NCBI RefSeq assembly: GCF_024519315.1
Contig: NZ_JANIIC010000004.1
Coordinates: 186,001 to 250,000 of the forward strand
DNA: 64,000 nucleotides
Direction: 5' to 3'
From: Streptomyces malaysiensis subsp. samsunensis
GTDB taxonomy: Bacteria > Actinomycetota > Actinomycetes > Streptomycetales > Streptomycetaceae
The notes under the pieces were generated by a model. It was not told the DNA's origin and searched no databases. It saw only the letters and a list, made by a program, of their open reading frames with translations. Shown here piece after piece: positions 1 through 8,058 of the stretch. Position 1 is the first letter of the stretch; each line of letters begins with the position of its first letter. The translations under genes were made by a program, and so were the position numbers.

Positions 1-814
1 AGACGGCCTCGTGGTGGTCGCCGCGGTCGATGAGGTCCTGGCTGCCGTTGATCGCGATCGGCCGTGCCGCCGGGGTGATGTCGCTGCTGAAGAAGAACGG
101 GGTCTTGGCGACTTCGGCGGTGGCGTCGAATGTCTTGGTGAGTTCGCGCAGATGGTGCTGGATGCGCCGGGCGGGCAGGTGCCGGCAGCCGAGAAGGTCC
201 AGCAGTTCCGGGTACAGGCCGAGGTGGCCGTAGTCGGCGAGGACCTCGCGTGCGGCCAGGTAGCGCAGCCGCACGGTCGGGTTGCGGAGGGCGGCGACCA
301 GCAGCACGTGGGTGGTCACGCCGGTGGGGAACAGACAGGCCATCACCTGCTCGTGGAACGGCGCCGAGGGGTCGATGGCCGCCAGCCGGGTCTCGATCCT
401 GTGGCGGGCGTCCTGGCATCTGCGGCGGACCCAGTGCCGGGCGGCGAAGCTGCCCGAGATGTGTGCCTGCACTGTGCGCAGGTGGCCGGTGGGGTCATCG
501 ATGATCGTGTCGGTGCGGAAGCTGCCGGCCAAGTGATACGAGGCGAGGACGTCGTCGGCGGACTGGAGCTGTGACCAGGGCAGGTAGCTGACCTCCAGCA
601 AGGTGCCGCGATAGCGGAGTTTCCCCGGTTTGGCGGGTGGGTCATCCTCGGCGGTGACAACGACGATGTCGATGTCGGAGGAGGGCGGCAGCTCGGCATC
701 GTCCGGAAGCCCTACGGTTGAGCCGCTGAAGTACGCCCCCCGGAAACCCGCGCCGGGCTGGGCATACCGGGCGACCCATGCGGCCGCGGTGGAACGTCCC
801 GGTCCCACTTTCAC
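1..814 (-). CDS. Nucleotidyltransferase-domain protein (3' end beyond window)
   Basis: Read on the minus strand this frame stays open to the left edge, so the C-terminus is missing (271 codons visible). Near the N-terminus it has the nucleotidyltransferase fold signature: Gly-Ser at about residues 31-32 followed by SDIDIVVV at about 46-53, whose two Asp would bind the metal. The remainder is helical and rich in Arg and His, as in stand-alone aminoglycoside-type nucleotidyltransferases, but I cannot name a substrate. The start is one of two adjacent GTG codons (817 or 814). The AGAGGAGGA ribosome site at 821-829 suits 814 better. It is divergent from the sigma-factor gene at 959. Confidence 0.72.
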   Translation of the reverse strand, partial: MKVGPGRSTAAAWVARYAQPGAGFRGAYFSGSTVGLPDDAELPPSSDIDIVVVTAEDDPPAKPGKLRYRGTLLEVSYLPWSQLQSADDVLASYHLAGSFRTDTIIDDPTGHLRTVQAHISGSFAARHWVRRRCQDARHRIETRLAAIDPSAPFHEQVMACLFPTGVTTHVLLVAALRNPTVRLRYLAAREVLADYGHLGLYPELLDLLGCRHLPARRIQHHLRELTKTFDATAEVAKTPFFFSSDITPAARPIAINGSQDLIDRGDHHEAV

Positions 815-958
815 CACGCGTCCTCCTCTGCTGACGAGTGCAAGACCTGCGTTGTTCCAGTGTGCTGTGGTCTCGGCCCCTGATGCCCGTGGCCGCGCCC
901 GGCGAAGGCGCCGGGTCTGTGGGGCTTGTAGCATGGTGATGCAAAGTGGGAGGCATTC

Positions 959-1855
959 ATGCGCGACGGGGATGACGCAGGCTCCCTCGACCAGGCGATG
1001 AAGGACTTCATCGCAGCGCGTCCCCGACTCTTCGGCATCGCCTACCGCGTGCTCGGCACCAGTGCGGATGCCGAGGACATCGTCCAGGAGACGTGGCTGC
1101 GGTGGCACAGGACCGACCGCTCCGGCATCCAGGAACCTGCGGCGTTCCTGACGACGGTCACCACCCGCCTGGCGATCAACCTTGCCCAGTCCGCCAGGAT
1201 GCGGCGTGAGTCCTACGTCGGCCCCTGGCTCCCGGAGCCGGTCGACACCCGCGCGGATCCGCAGTTGGGTGCGGAACGAGCCGAGGCGCTCGACCTGGCC
1301 GTGCTCTTCCTCCTGGAGAAGCTCAACCCCGTGGAACGGGCCGCTTACGTGCTGCGGGATGCCTTCGACTACCCGTACAAGCGGATCGCGGACATCCTGG
1401 AGACGAGCGAAGCCAATACGCGCCAGTTGGTGAGCCGCGCCAAAAAACACCTGTCGGCCGAGCGCAGGGAGCCGGCCGACCCCGCCGCTCACCGGCGTCT
1501 GCTGGAGGTGTTCCTCACCGCGGCCCGGACCGGCGATCTGACGGTGCTCGAGGACGTCCTCACGAAGGACGTGGCCAGCTACTCCGACGGCGGAGGAGCG
1601 CGCGGGGCATCCAGGATCCCTGTCATCGGGCGTCCGCGCGTCTCCAAGTACCTTGCCGCCTTCGCCCCACGGTTCTGGCCTCAGGCGGACGTTCGCTGGG
1701 TCGAGGCCAACGGCAGGTCAGCCGTCCTCGTCTCGGCCGGTGGGAACGCGGTGGCTCTGCTCTGCGTCGAGGTGTCCGTACGGGGCATCGAACGCATCAT
1801 GTGGGTCATGAATCCGGCCAAGCTGGCTCCCTATGTGGCTTCGCTGACCGATTGA
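959..1855 (+). CDS. ECF41-type RNA polymerase sigma factor (SigJ-like)
   Basis: 298 residues. Sigma region 2 is at about 18-85, region 4 at about 105-165 (helix-turn-helix around RIADILETSEANTRQLVSRA), and a SnoaL-like C-terminal extension follows. The three ECF41 hallmarks are visible: WLPEP at 90-94, DGGG at 210-213, and NPAKL (family NPDKL) at 285-289. In this family the extension modulates activity and replaces a classical anti-sigma factor. ECF41 genes usually sit beside a carboxymuconolactone decarboxylase, oxidoreductase or epimerase gene. Here the downstream neighbour is a damaged MaoC/ThDP locus, so the usual partner is absent. GGGAGG five bases before the ATG supports the start. Confidence 0.9.
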   Translation: MRDGDDAGSLDQAMKDFIAARPRLFGIAYRVLGTSADAEDIVQETWLRWHRTDRSGIQEPAAFLTTVTTRLAINLAQSARMRRESYVGPWLPEPVDTRADPQLGAERAEALDLAVLFLLEKLNPVERAAYVLRDAFDYPYKRIADILETSEANTRQLVSRAKKHLSAERREPADPAAHRRLLEVFLTAARTGDLTVLEDVLTKDVASYSDGGGARGASRIPVIGRPRVSKYLAAFAPRFWPQADVRWVEANGRSAVLVSAGGNAVALLCVEVSVRGIERIMWVMNPAKLAPYVASLTD

Positions 1856-1882
1856 CGCCGCCCCGCAAAGTCCGCGCCGTAC

Positions 1883-2200
1883 ATGGACGACGGCCCCCAC
1901 GCGGGTACCGCGCCCGACGCGCCCGAACGTGCCGCGCTGCCCGAGCGCACCACCGCGTTCACTCAGGACCAGATGTCGGTCTTCTCCTGGGCCGGGCGCG
2001 GATACGCCAACGTGCACACGCATCCGGAGAAGGCGGCCGCCTCCGGCCTCGACCGCACCATTGTCCAGGCCCAGCAGCAGACCGGGCTCATCATCGCCAA
2101 CCTCGTCGATATCTTCGGCAAGACGTTCTTCACCTCCGGTGAGCTGGACCTGCGCTTTGTCTCGCCCGCGTTCGTCGGCGACGAACTGACCACCGGCGGG
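1883..2200 (+). pseudogene. 5' portion of a MaoC-like hydratase, truncated
   Basis: From about residue 25 the frame resembles the hot-dog MaoC hydratase family, with VHTHPEKAAASGLD (the hydratase-motif region, with the usual His) and then VQAQQQTGLIIANL and LRFVSPAFVGDEL. About 60 residues of the usual C-terminal half are missing: near 2195-2205 the sequence becomes the middle of a ThDP-dependent enzyme in a different frame. The region before residue 25 is unlike the family and I see no clear ribosome site before the ATG at 1883, so the 5' end may also be damaged. The simplest reading is one half of a deletion scar. Confidence 0.6.
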
Positions 2201-2202
2201 TC

Positions 2203-3147
2203 CCGACCACCCATCCGCTGGTGTTCGGCGCGGCCAGCCGCATGGGTACCGCCCTCTCCGACCAGGTTCTCGGTGAGGCCGACCTCGTGCTGGCGCTGGG
2301 CAACAGCCTCAACGCGGTGTCCACCACCCGCTGGCGCCGGGAACTCCCCGAGATCGTGCAGGTCGACGTCGACCCGGCGATGATCGGACGCTACTACTCC
2401 GAGATCACCCAGGGCGTGGTCGGCGACCTCGGTTCCTTCGCCCGGGACCTGGTCGTCGCGACCGCCGGACGAGCGGAGGACGCGAAGGCCGGACGCGCAC
2501 ACTGGATCGCGACCCTCGACAAGGCACGCGCCGACTGGTGGCAGGGCTCCGTCGTGGCCGACACCACCGCTGACGGGCCGCTGTCCCCGGCCGACATCGT
2601 CCGCACACTGCGCGAGGTGGCTCCCGAGAACACCCTGCTCATTCCGGATGCCGGCAACCCGGGAGTGTGGTCGTTCCTCTGGGAGATCCAGCAGCCCAAC
2701 AGCTACATCAAGCCCGTCGGGTTCGGGAACATGGGATTCGCCCTCCCGTCCGCGATCGCGGCCTCGCTGATCGACCCCGAGCGTCCGGTGCTCGCACTGA
2801 TCGGTGACGGTTCGCTCGGCATGAGCCTCGGCGAGATCGAGACGCTCGCCCGCGTCGGCGGCAATGTCTGCGTCATCGTCTTCAACGACTCCAGCTATGG
2901 CAATATCCGCCAGGAGCAGGAACTGCACTTCAACGGCCGCACGACCGGCGTCGACTTCGGCCGGGTCGACTTCGGCATGGCAGCCCGCGCGATGGGTGTG
3001 CACGGCGAGGTCGTCACCCGGCTCGCCGTACTCCGCGAGCGCGTGGCCGAGGCGTTCGCGGCGGGCACGCCGGTGGTGCTCGACGTGCCGATCGACCGTG
3101 ATGTCAACGCCTGGACGTTCCCCTCGTTCGCGGCGCGGAAGAAGTAG
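2203..3147 (+). pseudogene. C-terminal two-thirds of a ThDP-dependent acetolactate-synthase-like enzyme
   Basis: The frame begins inside the central domain (THPLVFGAASRMG, then ADLVLALGNSLN and VQVDVDP) and runs through the C-terminal ThDP domain, with the GDGS...N cofactor motif (GDGSLGMSLGEIE to VFNDSSYG) intact. The N-terminal pyrimidine-binding domain with its catalytic Glu is absent, so the product should be inactive even if translated from the GTG at 2221. Relatives include oxalyl-CoA decarboxylase, sulfoacetaldehyde acetyltransferase and acetolactate synthase; what remains does not decide between them. A class III CoA-transferase follows 35 bases downstream, which recalls the oxc-frc pairing of oxalate catabolism, but this is only an inference. 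Confidence 0.7.
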
Positions 3148-3182
3148 TCCATGGCCCATGCTCGAGAAGAAGGAGGAAGAAG

Positions 3183-5603
3183 GTGACCGATGCGACACCA
3201 CGAGCAGCCCAGGCACCTCTGGACGGCGTAAGAGTCCTCGATCTCTCGCGGTTCATCGCGGGCCCGCTCTGTGCGCAGATCCTGGCCGACTTCGGAGCCG
3301 AGGTGGTCAAGGTGGAGCGCCCGGCCGGGGAGGACTCCCGGCATCACGGGCCGTATCACCGGGACGAGAGCATCTACATGTTCCTGTACCACCGGAACAA
3401 GTACGACGCCTCCTTGGACACCCGCCACCCTGAAGCACTCGGAATACTCGAGCGCCTGATCCAGTGGGCCGACGTCGTCGTCGAGAACTACCGTCCGGGC
3501 ACCATCGAGAAGATGGGCATCGGATACGAGCGGATGAAGGAGCTCAACCCGGACATCATCCTGGTGTCCATCTCCGGCTTCGGCCAGACCGGCCCGGACT
3601 CGCGCCGTGCGCTGTTCGACGCGATCTCCCAGGCGTCCTCGGGCCTGATGAGCATGACCGGTGAGCCCGGCGGCAAGCCGACGCTGAGCGGCACGTACAT
3701 CGCCGACTACACCACCGGGTACCAGGGGGCGATCGGCGCGCTGATGGCGATCCTGCATCGTGAGCGCACCGGTGAGGGGCAGCTTGTGGACGTCGCGTCC
3801 TTCGACACGATGTTCTCCGCGCTCGGCGTCCGCCTCATCTCGCATCTGATGCTCGGTCAGGACATGCCGCGCAGTGGTTCGCGCGACCTGCTCACGGCTC
3901 CCGTCAATGTGTACGAGGCCGCTGACGGGCCCATCTACATCCAGGCCGGTACCGCCTCACTGTTCCCCAAGCTGTGCGCCGTGATGGAGCGGCCGGATCT
4001 GGCCGCGGACCCGCGGTTCGCCGGAGTCGAAGGCCGCATGGCACACCAGGAGTTTCTGGAGGGCGAGATCGGCGCCTGGGCGGCGGACCGGTCCACCGAT
4101 GAGATCGCGCGGGTGCTCGAAGAGGTGGGCGTGCCCTACGCCAAGGTCGCCTCGGTCTCGGAGGTGGCCGAGTCACCTCAGATCGCGGCACGCCACATGA
4201 TCGTGGAGTCGGACCACCCCGAACTCGGTACCATCCGCATGCCCGGCAATCCGATCAAGATGGAGAAGACTCCGCCCACGGTCCGCAAGGCACCGCCTCG
4301 GGTTGGCGAGGACAAGCAGGACGTACGAGCCGCGCTGAGGGGAGTGTCGGGAGGCCCGACACCCGCGGCGCTGGCCATCGCCGCTCATATCGGCACGGTC
4401 GCCGTCGACGCCGGTCTGCGGCCTGTCGGCCGAAGCGGCGGCTGGGCCGACTCCCGAGGCATACGGCAGCTCACCGCGCTCGGTGACGCCTGGGCGGGAT
4501 GGCTTCTGGCGGCGGCGGGCCGACCGTGCCTCGCCGGCGGTGCCCTGGCCTGCCTGATGGACCCGGAGGCGGTGGACACAGAGGGGGTCCACGCCGTGCT
4601 GTCGCCCAAGGACTTCCTCGTGGCCCGGCTCACCGGCCGCCTCACCGCCGACACGATCAGCGCCGCCTACACCCTGGCCTCCGATGTGCGCCGTCGCGCG
4701 TGGAACGTCGATCTGCTCCACGAAGCCAAGGTGGACGTAACGCTGTTGCCGCCGCAGTCGGAGCCGACGTCGGTGGTCGGCACGCTCACCCAGGAGGCCG
4801 CGGCGGTCACCGGATTGCCCACCGGGCTTCCCGTCGTGTCAGGCGGCCCGGACGGCTCCGTGGGCATCGGTCTGCTGCTGGGCGGCAGCGAGGACATCAT
4901 CGCCGACGTCGCGGGCACCACCGACGTCGTGGGCCGGCTGCTGCGCCATCCCGACGCCCTGCCGGACGGCGCCGTGCTCAACCCGTCCGTGCTGCCGGGC
5001 CGTTTCGTCGCGGGAGGGGCGACCGGCCTCACCGGGGGCGCCGTCGCGCACCGGCGCTCTCTGGTCGGGACGGTCGAGGACGGACGGCTTGCCGAAGTGC
5101 CTCCCGGCGCGGACGGGCTCATCATCCTGCCGAGCATGACCGGTGCGCGCTTCCCCGACTGGCGCCCTGATGCCCGGGGCGCCGTGCTCGGACAGCGCCC
5201 CGAGCACGAGGCCGCCCATCTGCTACGAGCCGCCCAAGAGGCCGCGGCTCACACTCTGCGCGATGCGGTGGACCGGCTCGACCCCTCGGGCGAGCTGCCC
5301 GTCGCGTTCGCCGGCGGTTCCTCCCGCAGCGCCCATGTCGCGCAACTACGCGCCGATGTTCTGGGCAGGCCGCTTCTGCTGTCCCCGGAGCCGGATGTCA
5401 CCTTGCTCGGTGCGGCGGCACTGGCCCTCCTCGGCTCGGGCGAGATCACCGACCTGGACGCTCTGCGCTCATGCCTCATCGGCACGCTGCGCCGGGTGGA
5501 TCCTGACGAGGCCCGCGCGGCGCGGTACGGGGAACTCCACACCCGCTGGCGGACTCTGAAGGACACCACCGACGCCGCGTATGCGGCGGCCACCAGCCTC
5601 TAG
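3183..5603 (+). CDS. Fused CaiB/BaiF CoA-transferase and N-terminally shortened FGGY kinase
   Basis: A single open frame of 806 codons. Residues 1 to about 385 are a nearly full class III CoA-transferase: LSRFIAGPLC, VVENYRPG, and Asp175 in IADYTTGYQGA at the position of the catalytic Asp of formyl-CoA transferase. From about residue 392 it becomes an FGGY carbohydrate kinase starting in the middle of its first domain (WADSRG, LSPKDFLVARLTGR, then SGGPDGSVGIG with the catalytic-Asp region, and AFAGGSS near the end). About the first 70 kinase residues, including the DxGTT strand that contacts ATP, are missing. The CoA-transferase half could work; the kinase half probably cannot. The GTG start is supported by AGGAGG at 3171-3176. 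I read it as an in-frame deletion fusion. Confidence 0.75.
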   Translation: MTDATPRAAQAPLDGVRVLDLSRFIAGPLCAQILADFGAEVVKVERPAGEDSRHHGPYHRDESIYMFLYHRNKYDASLDTRHPEALGILERLIQWADVVVENYRPGTIEKMGIGYERMKELNPDIILVSISGFGQTGPDSRRALFDAISQASSGLMSMTGEPGGKPTLSGTYIADYTTGYQGAIGALMAILHRERTGEGQLVDVASFDTMFSALGVRLISHLMLGQDMPRSGSRDLLTAPVNVYEAADGPIYIQAGTASLFPKLCAVMERPDLAADPRFAGVEGRMAHQEFLEGEIGAWAADRSTDEIARVLEEVGVPYAKVASVSEVAESPQIAARHMIVESDHPELGTIRMPGNPIKMEKTPPTVRKAPPRVGEDKQDVRAALRGVSGGPTPAALAIAAHIGTVAVDAGLRPVGRSGGWADSRGIRQLTALGDAWAGWLLAAAGRPCLAGGALACLMDPEAVDTEGVHAVLSPKDFLVARLTGRLTADTISAAYTLASDVRRRAWNVDLLHEAKVDVTLLPPQSEPTSVVGTLTQEAAAVTGLPTGLPVVSGGPDGSVGIGLLLGGSEDIIADVAGTTDVVGRLLRHPDALPDGAVLNPSVLPGRFVAGGATGLTGGAVAHRRSLVGTVEDGRLAEVPPGADGLIILPSMTGARFPDWRPDARGAVLGQRPEHEAAHLLRAAQEAAAHTLRDAVDRLDPSGELPVAFAGGSSRSAHVAQLRADVLGRPLLLSPEPDVTLLGAAALALLGSGEITDLDALRSCLIGTLRRVDPDEARAARYGELHTRWRTLKDTTDAAYAAATSL

Positions 5604-5722
5604 GCCGGCTCATTATCGGCACCCTGGTCGGCGGGTCTCCGGGGACGAAATGGGTCTTTTCTTGCGGTGCCGCCGTCTGAACCCCGATCCTGATCTGAAT
5701 AATGAACGCATCCATGGAATGT

Positions 5723-5742
5723 TCGTACGGTATACCGAACGA
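5723..5742. promoter_or_regulatory. 20-bp near-perfect palindrome upstream of the XRE-cupin regulator
   Basis: The sequence reads TCGT-A-CGGTATACCG-A-ACGA: a perfect 10-bp core and perfect 4-bp outer arms, broken only at the two single bases between them. It ends 37 bases before the GTG of the regulator gene. A second palindrome with GTTCG/CGAAC arms lies at the promoter of the enzyme operon (6465-6482), so autoregulation plus operon control by the same protein is plausible. Confidence 0.5.
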
Positions 5743-5779
5743 TGCTCTGTCGAATGCGGTAGGGAAGTAAGGGGAGAGA

Positions 5780-6388
5780 GTGAGCGTCTCCGAGGGGTCG
5801 GTGCGGGGCATGTTGGCTGTCAATCTGCGGCAGGCGAGGCTGGAGCGGGGGCTGTCGATCTCCGAGCTGTCCAGGCGTTCCAAGATCGGCAAGGCGACGC
5901 TGTCCCAGCTGGAGTCCGGGGCCGGCAACCCCACCATCGAGACGGTGTTCAGCCTCTCGCGGGTGCTCGAGGTGCCGATCTCGGACCTGCTGGACGCCCG
6001 GCCCGCGGGCGAGCTGACCGTGGTGCGCGCGGCGGAGACGGAGGCGCTCAGCGGCGAGGGTGTCGACCTGCGCCCGCTCCAGCGGATCGAGTCCGGCGAA
6101 GCCGTCATCGAGGTCTTCGACCAGCGCGTGCGGGCCGGGCGTCGGCAGGATTCCCTCGGCCATGTGGGTACCGAGCACACCATCGTGCAGGCCGGCCGGC
6201 TCGGTGTGCGGGTGGAGGGGCGCGAGGTGGAGTTGGGGCAGGGCGACTACGTGCGATTCGACGCGGCGCGGCCGCACAGCTACACGGCTCTCGACGGCGA
6301 TGTGCGCTCGGTCCTGCTGCTCCAGTACCGGTCGGATCAGCGGCTGCACCTGCCGCACCCGGCGCCCGGCCCCCGCTCGGCGCGGTGA
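5780..6388 (+). CDS. XRE-family regulator with C-terminal cupin domain
   Basis: 202 residues. An N-terminal helix-turn-helix occupies about 12-67 (LRQARLERGLSISELSRRS, then KATLSQLESGAGNPT). A single cupin fold occupies about 110-185 (VQAGRLGVRVEGREVELGQG, RFDAARPHSY). Regulators of this architecture usually sense a small catabolite through the cupin and control a neighbouring pathway. It stands just upstream of, and in the same direction as, the hydroxyproline operon, with candidate operators before both units, so local control of that pathway is the obvious inference. Repressor or activator cannot be told from sequence. The GTG start follows a GGGGAGAGA ribosome site. Confidence 0.85.
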   Translation: MSVSEGSVRGMLAVNLRQARLERGLSISELSRRSKIGKATLSQLESGAGNPTIETVFSLSRVLEVPISDLLDARPAGELTVVRAAETEALSGEGVDLRPLQRIESGEAVIEVFDQRVRAGRRQDSLGHVGTEHTIVQAGRLGVRVEGREVELGQGDYVRFDAARPHSYTALDGDVRSVLLLQYRSDQRLHLPHPAPGPRSAR

Positions 6389-6429
6389 TGGGTCCGCGGC
6401 GGGGTCCCGGAATCGTTCCGTCGTGACCG

Positions 6430-6459
6430 TTGACACGCTTCCTGTCCCGCGCATACTTT
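6430..6459 (+). promoter_or_regulatory. Housekeeping-type promoter of the hydroxyproline operon
   Basis: TTGACA at 6430-6435 and TACTTT at 6454-6459 are separated by 18 bases, close to the consensus of the main vegetative sigma factor. Transcription would begin around 6466, inside the palindrome at 6465-6482, so a bound regulator should block initiation. Confidence 0.55.
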
Positions 6460-6464
6460 TTCCG

Positions 6465-6482
6465 CGTTCGGTTTAACGAACG
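6465..6482. promoter_or_regulatory. Candidate operator overlapping the transcription start
   Basis: CGTTCG, six bases, CGAACG: perfect 6-bp arms placed directly after the predicted -10 box and touching the GAGGAGG ribosome site of the first operon gene. The half-sites resemble those around the palindrome at 5723-5742, though the spacing differs. Confidence 0.5.
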
Positions 6483-6493
6483 AGGAGGGTTCG

Positions 6494-7693
6494 ATGTACG
6501 GAACGCGAGTGGTGGTACTGGGAGCCGGGATCGTCGGCTGTGCCTGCGCTCGCGAGTTGGCCCTCGCCGGACTCGAGGTCACCGTTGTCGACCGCGGCGC
6601 CGCCGCGTCGGCCACCACCGCGCACGGCGAGGGCAACGTACTCGTCTCCGACAAGGGGCCGGGGCCGGAGTTGGAGCTCGCCCAGCTGTCCAGGCGGCTG
6701 TGGCCGCAGGTGCTCACGGCCGTCGCCGAGCGGCTCGCGCACGCGGCGCGGGCGGTGGAATGGGAGCCCAAGGGAGGCATCGTCGTCGCGACCACCGACG
6801 CCGGTGCCCGCGAGTTGACCCGCTTCGCCGCCGGCCAGCGCACGGCGGGGGTGCACACCGAAGTCCTCGACGCCGACGCACTCGCCGACGCGGAGCCGTA
6901 CGTCACCCGCGAGCACACCGCCGCCCTGCACTACCCGGAGGACGCCCAGGTGCAGCCGGCGGCCGCGGCCGCCGCCCTGCTCGCCGACGCACTCGCCGCC
7001 GGTGCCGTCCTGCGGACGGACTGCGAGGTGCTCGCGGCGGTCACCCGCGGCGGCCGGATCACCGGGGTGCGCACCTCGTCCGGCCTGCTGGAGGCCGACT
7101 GGTTCGTCAACGCCGCGGGGCCGTGGTCCGGCGAGCTGTCCACCCGCCTCGGCGCCCCCGTGGACATCCGCCCCCGGCGCGGCGATGTGCTGGTGACCAC
7201 GCCGCTGCCGCCGACGGTCTTCCACAAGGTCTACGACGCGGACTACGTGGGTGCCGTCGGCAGCAGCGCCGGGGATCTCCAGACCTCGGCGGTGGTGGAG
7301 TCCACCCGCGGCGGCAGCGTCCTCGTCGGTTCCTCACGCCGCCGCGTCGGCTTCGACGATCGGCTCCGCCCCGAGGTGCTGTCGGCGATCGCGGTCAAGG
7401 CGCTGCGGCTGTTCCCGACGCTGGCGGGAGTCCCGGTGATGCGGGCCTACGGCGGATTCCGCCCCTATGTCCCCGACCATCTGCCGATCATCGGTGCCGA
7501 CCCGCGGCTGACCGGCCTGTGGCACGTCGGCGGCCACGAGGGTGCCGGAATCGGCTTGTCGGTGGGCAGCGCACGGCTGCTGCGCGAACTGATGCTCGAT
7601 CAGCCGACGGCGATGGATCCGGCACCGTTCCGGGTGGACCGCCCGGCCGTGCTGGGCGGCGGCGCGGGCACCGTAGTGGAGGAGGCGGTATGA
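6494..7693 (+). CDS. D-hydroxyproline dehydrogenase, DAO-fold FAD subunit (HcnC-like)
   Basis: 399 residues, an FAD-dependent oxidoreductase of the DadA/sarcosine-oxidase family. The FAD-binding Rossmann motif VVLGAGIVGCACARE is at about 6-20, ATTAHGEGNVL follows near 36, and the C-terminal FAD-contacting segment AYGGFRPYVPDHLPIIG then GHEGAGIGLSVGSA is intact. With the next two genes it forms the three-component dehydrogenase that oxidises cis-4-hydroxy-D-proline to 1-pyrroline-4-hydroxy-2-carboxylate. The assignment rests mainly on the adjoining epimerase and deaminase; a D-amino-acid or opine oxidase would look alike. The stop codon overlaps the next start (ATGA). GAGGAGG precedes the ATG. 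Confidence 0.82.
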   Translation: MYGTRVVVLGAGIVGCACARELALAGLEVTVVDRGAAASATTAHGEGNVLVSDKGPGPELELAQLSRRLWPQVLTAVAERLAHAARAVEWEPKGGIVVATTDAGARELTRFAAGQRTAGVHTEVLDADALADAEPYVTREHTAALHYPEDAQVQPAAAAAALLADALAAGAVLRTDCEVLAAVTRGGRITGVRTSSGLLEADWFVNAAGPWSGELSTRLGAPVDIRPRRGDVLVTTPLPPTVFHKVYDADYVGAVGSSAGDLQTSAVVESTRGGSVLVGSSRRRVGFDDRLRPEVLSAIAVKALRLFPTLAGVPVMRAYGGFRPYVPDHLPIIGADPRLTGLWHVGGHEGAGIGLSVGSARLLRELMLDQPTAMDPAPFRVDRPAVLGGGAGTVVEEAV

Positions 7694-8058
7694 GCCCCAG
7701 ACGCGTCCACGCCGAGTCCGACGCCGTCGGGCGGCGGGACCGGCCGCTGAGGATCACTGTCGACGGCGAGCCCGTCGACGGCATCGCGGGCCAGACCATC
7801 GCGGGCGTCCTGCTCGCCGCCGACCGCCTGGCCTGGCGGCGGCAACGCTCCGGCGCGCCCCGCGGCGTCTTCTGCGGTATCGGCGTCTGTTTCGAGTGTC
7901 TGGTGACCGTGGGCGACGAACGAGATGTCCGCGCCTGCCAGCGCCGGGCCCGCGACGGCGACGCGGTGACCACACAGACCCGGGAGCCGAGGACCGGGCA
8001 CGCTCCGAAGCCGTCCCCCCGGAGGAACAGCGACGCATCGGCGGGGGAGGGGAAGTGA
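7690..8058 (+). CDS. [2Fe-2S] ferredoxin-like subunit of D-hydroxyproline dehydrogenase (HcnA-like)
   Basis: 122 residues with a ferredoxin-type cluster motif: Cys62 and Cys67 in FCGIGVC, Cys70 in FEC and Cys83 in VRAC. This is the spacing of the small subunit of HcnABC-type dehydrogenases. It would pass electrons between the two FAD subunits encoded on either side. It overlaps both neighbours by four bases, indicating translational coupling. The last 30 residues are charged and poorly conserved. Confidence 0.85.
   Translation: MSPRRVHAESDAVGRRDRPLRITVDGEPVDGIAGQTIAGVLLAADRLAWRRQRSGAPRGVFCGIGVCFECLVTVGDERDVRACQRRARDGDAVTTQTREPRTGHAPKPSPRRNSDASAGEGK

Noticed and set aside
11..574. 187-codon plus-strand frame at the left edge
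   Set aside because: It is antisense to the nucleotidyltransferase frame, which has a recognisable SDIDIVVV motif and a ribosome site; the plus frame matches no family.
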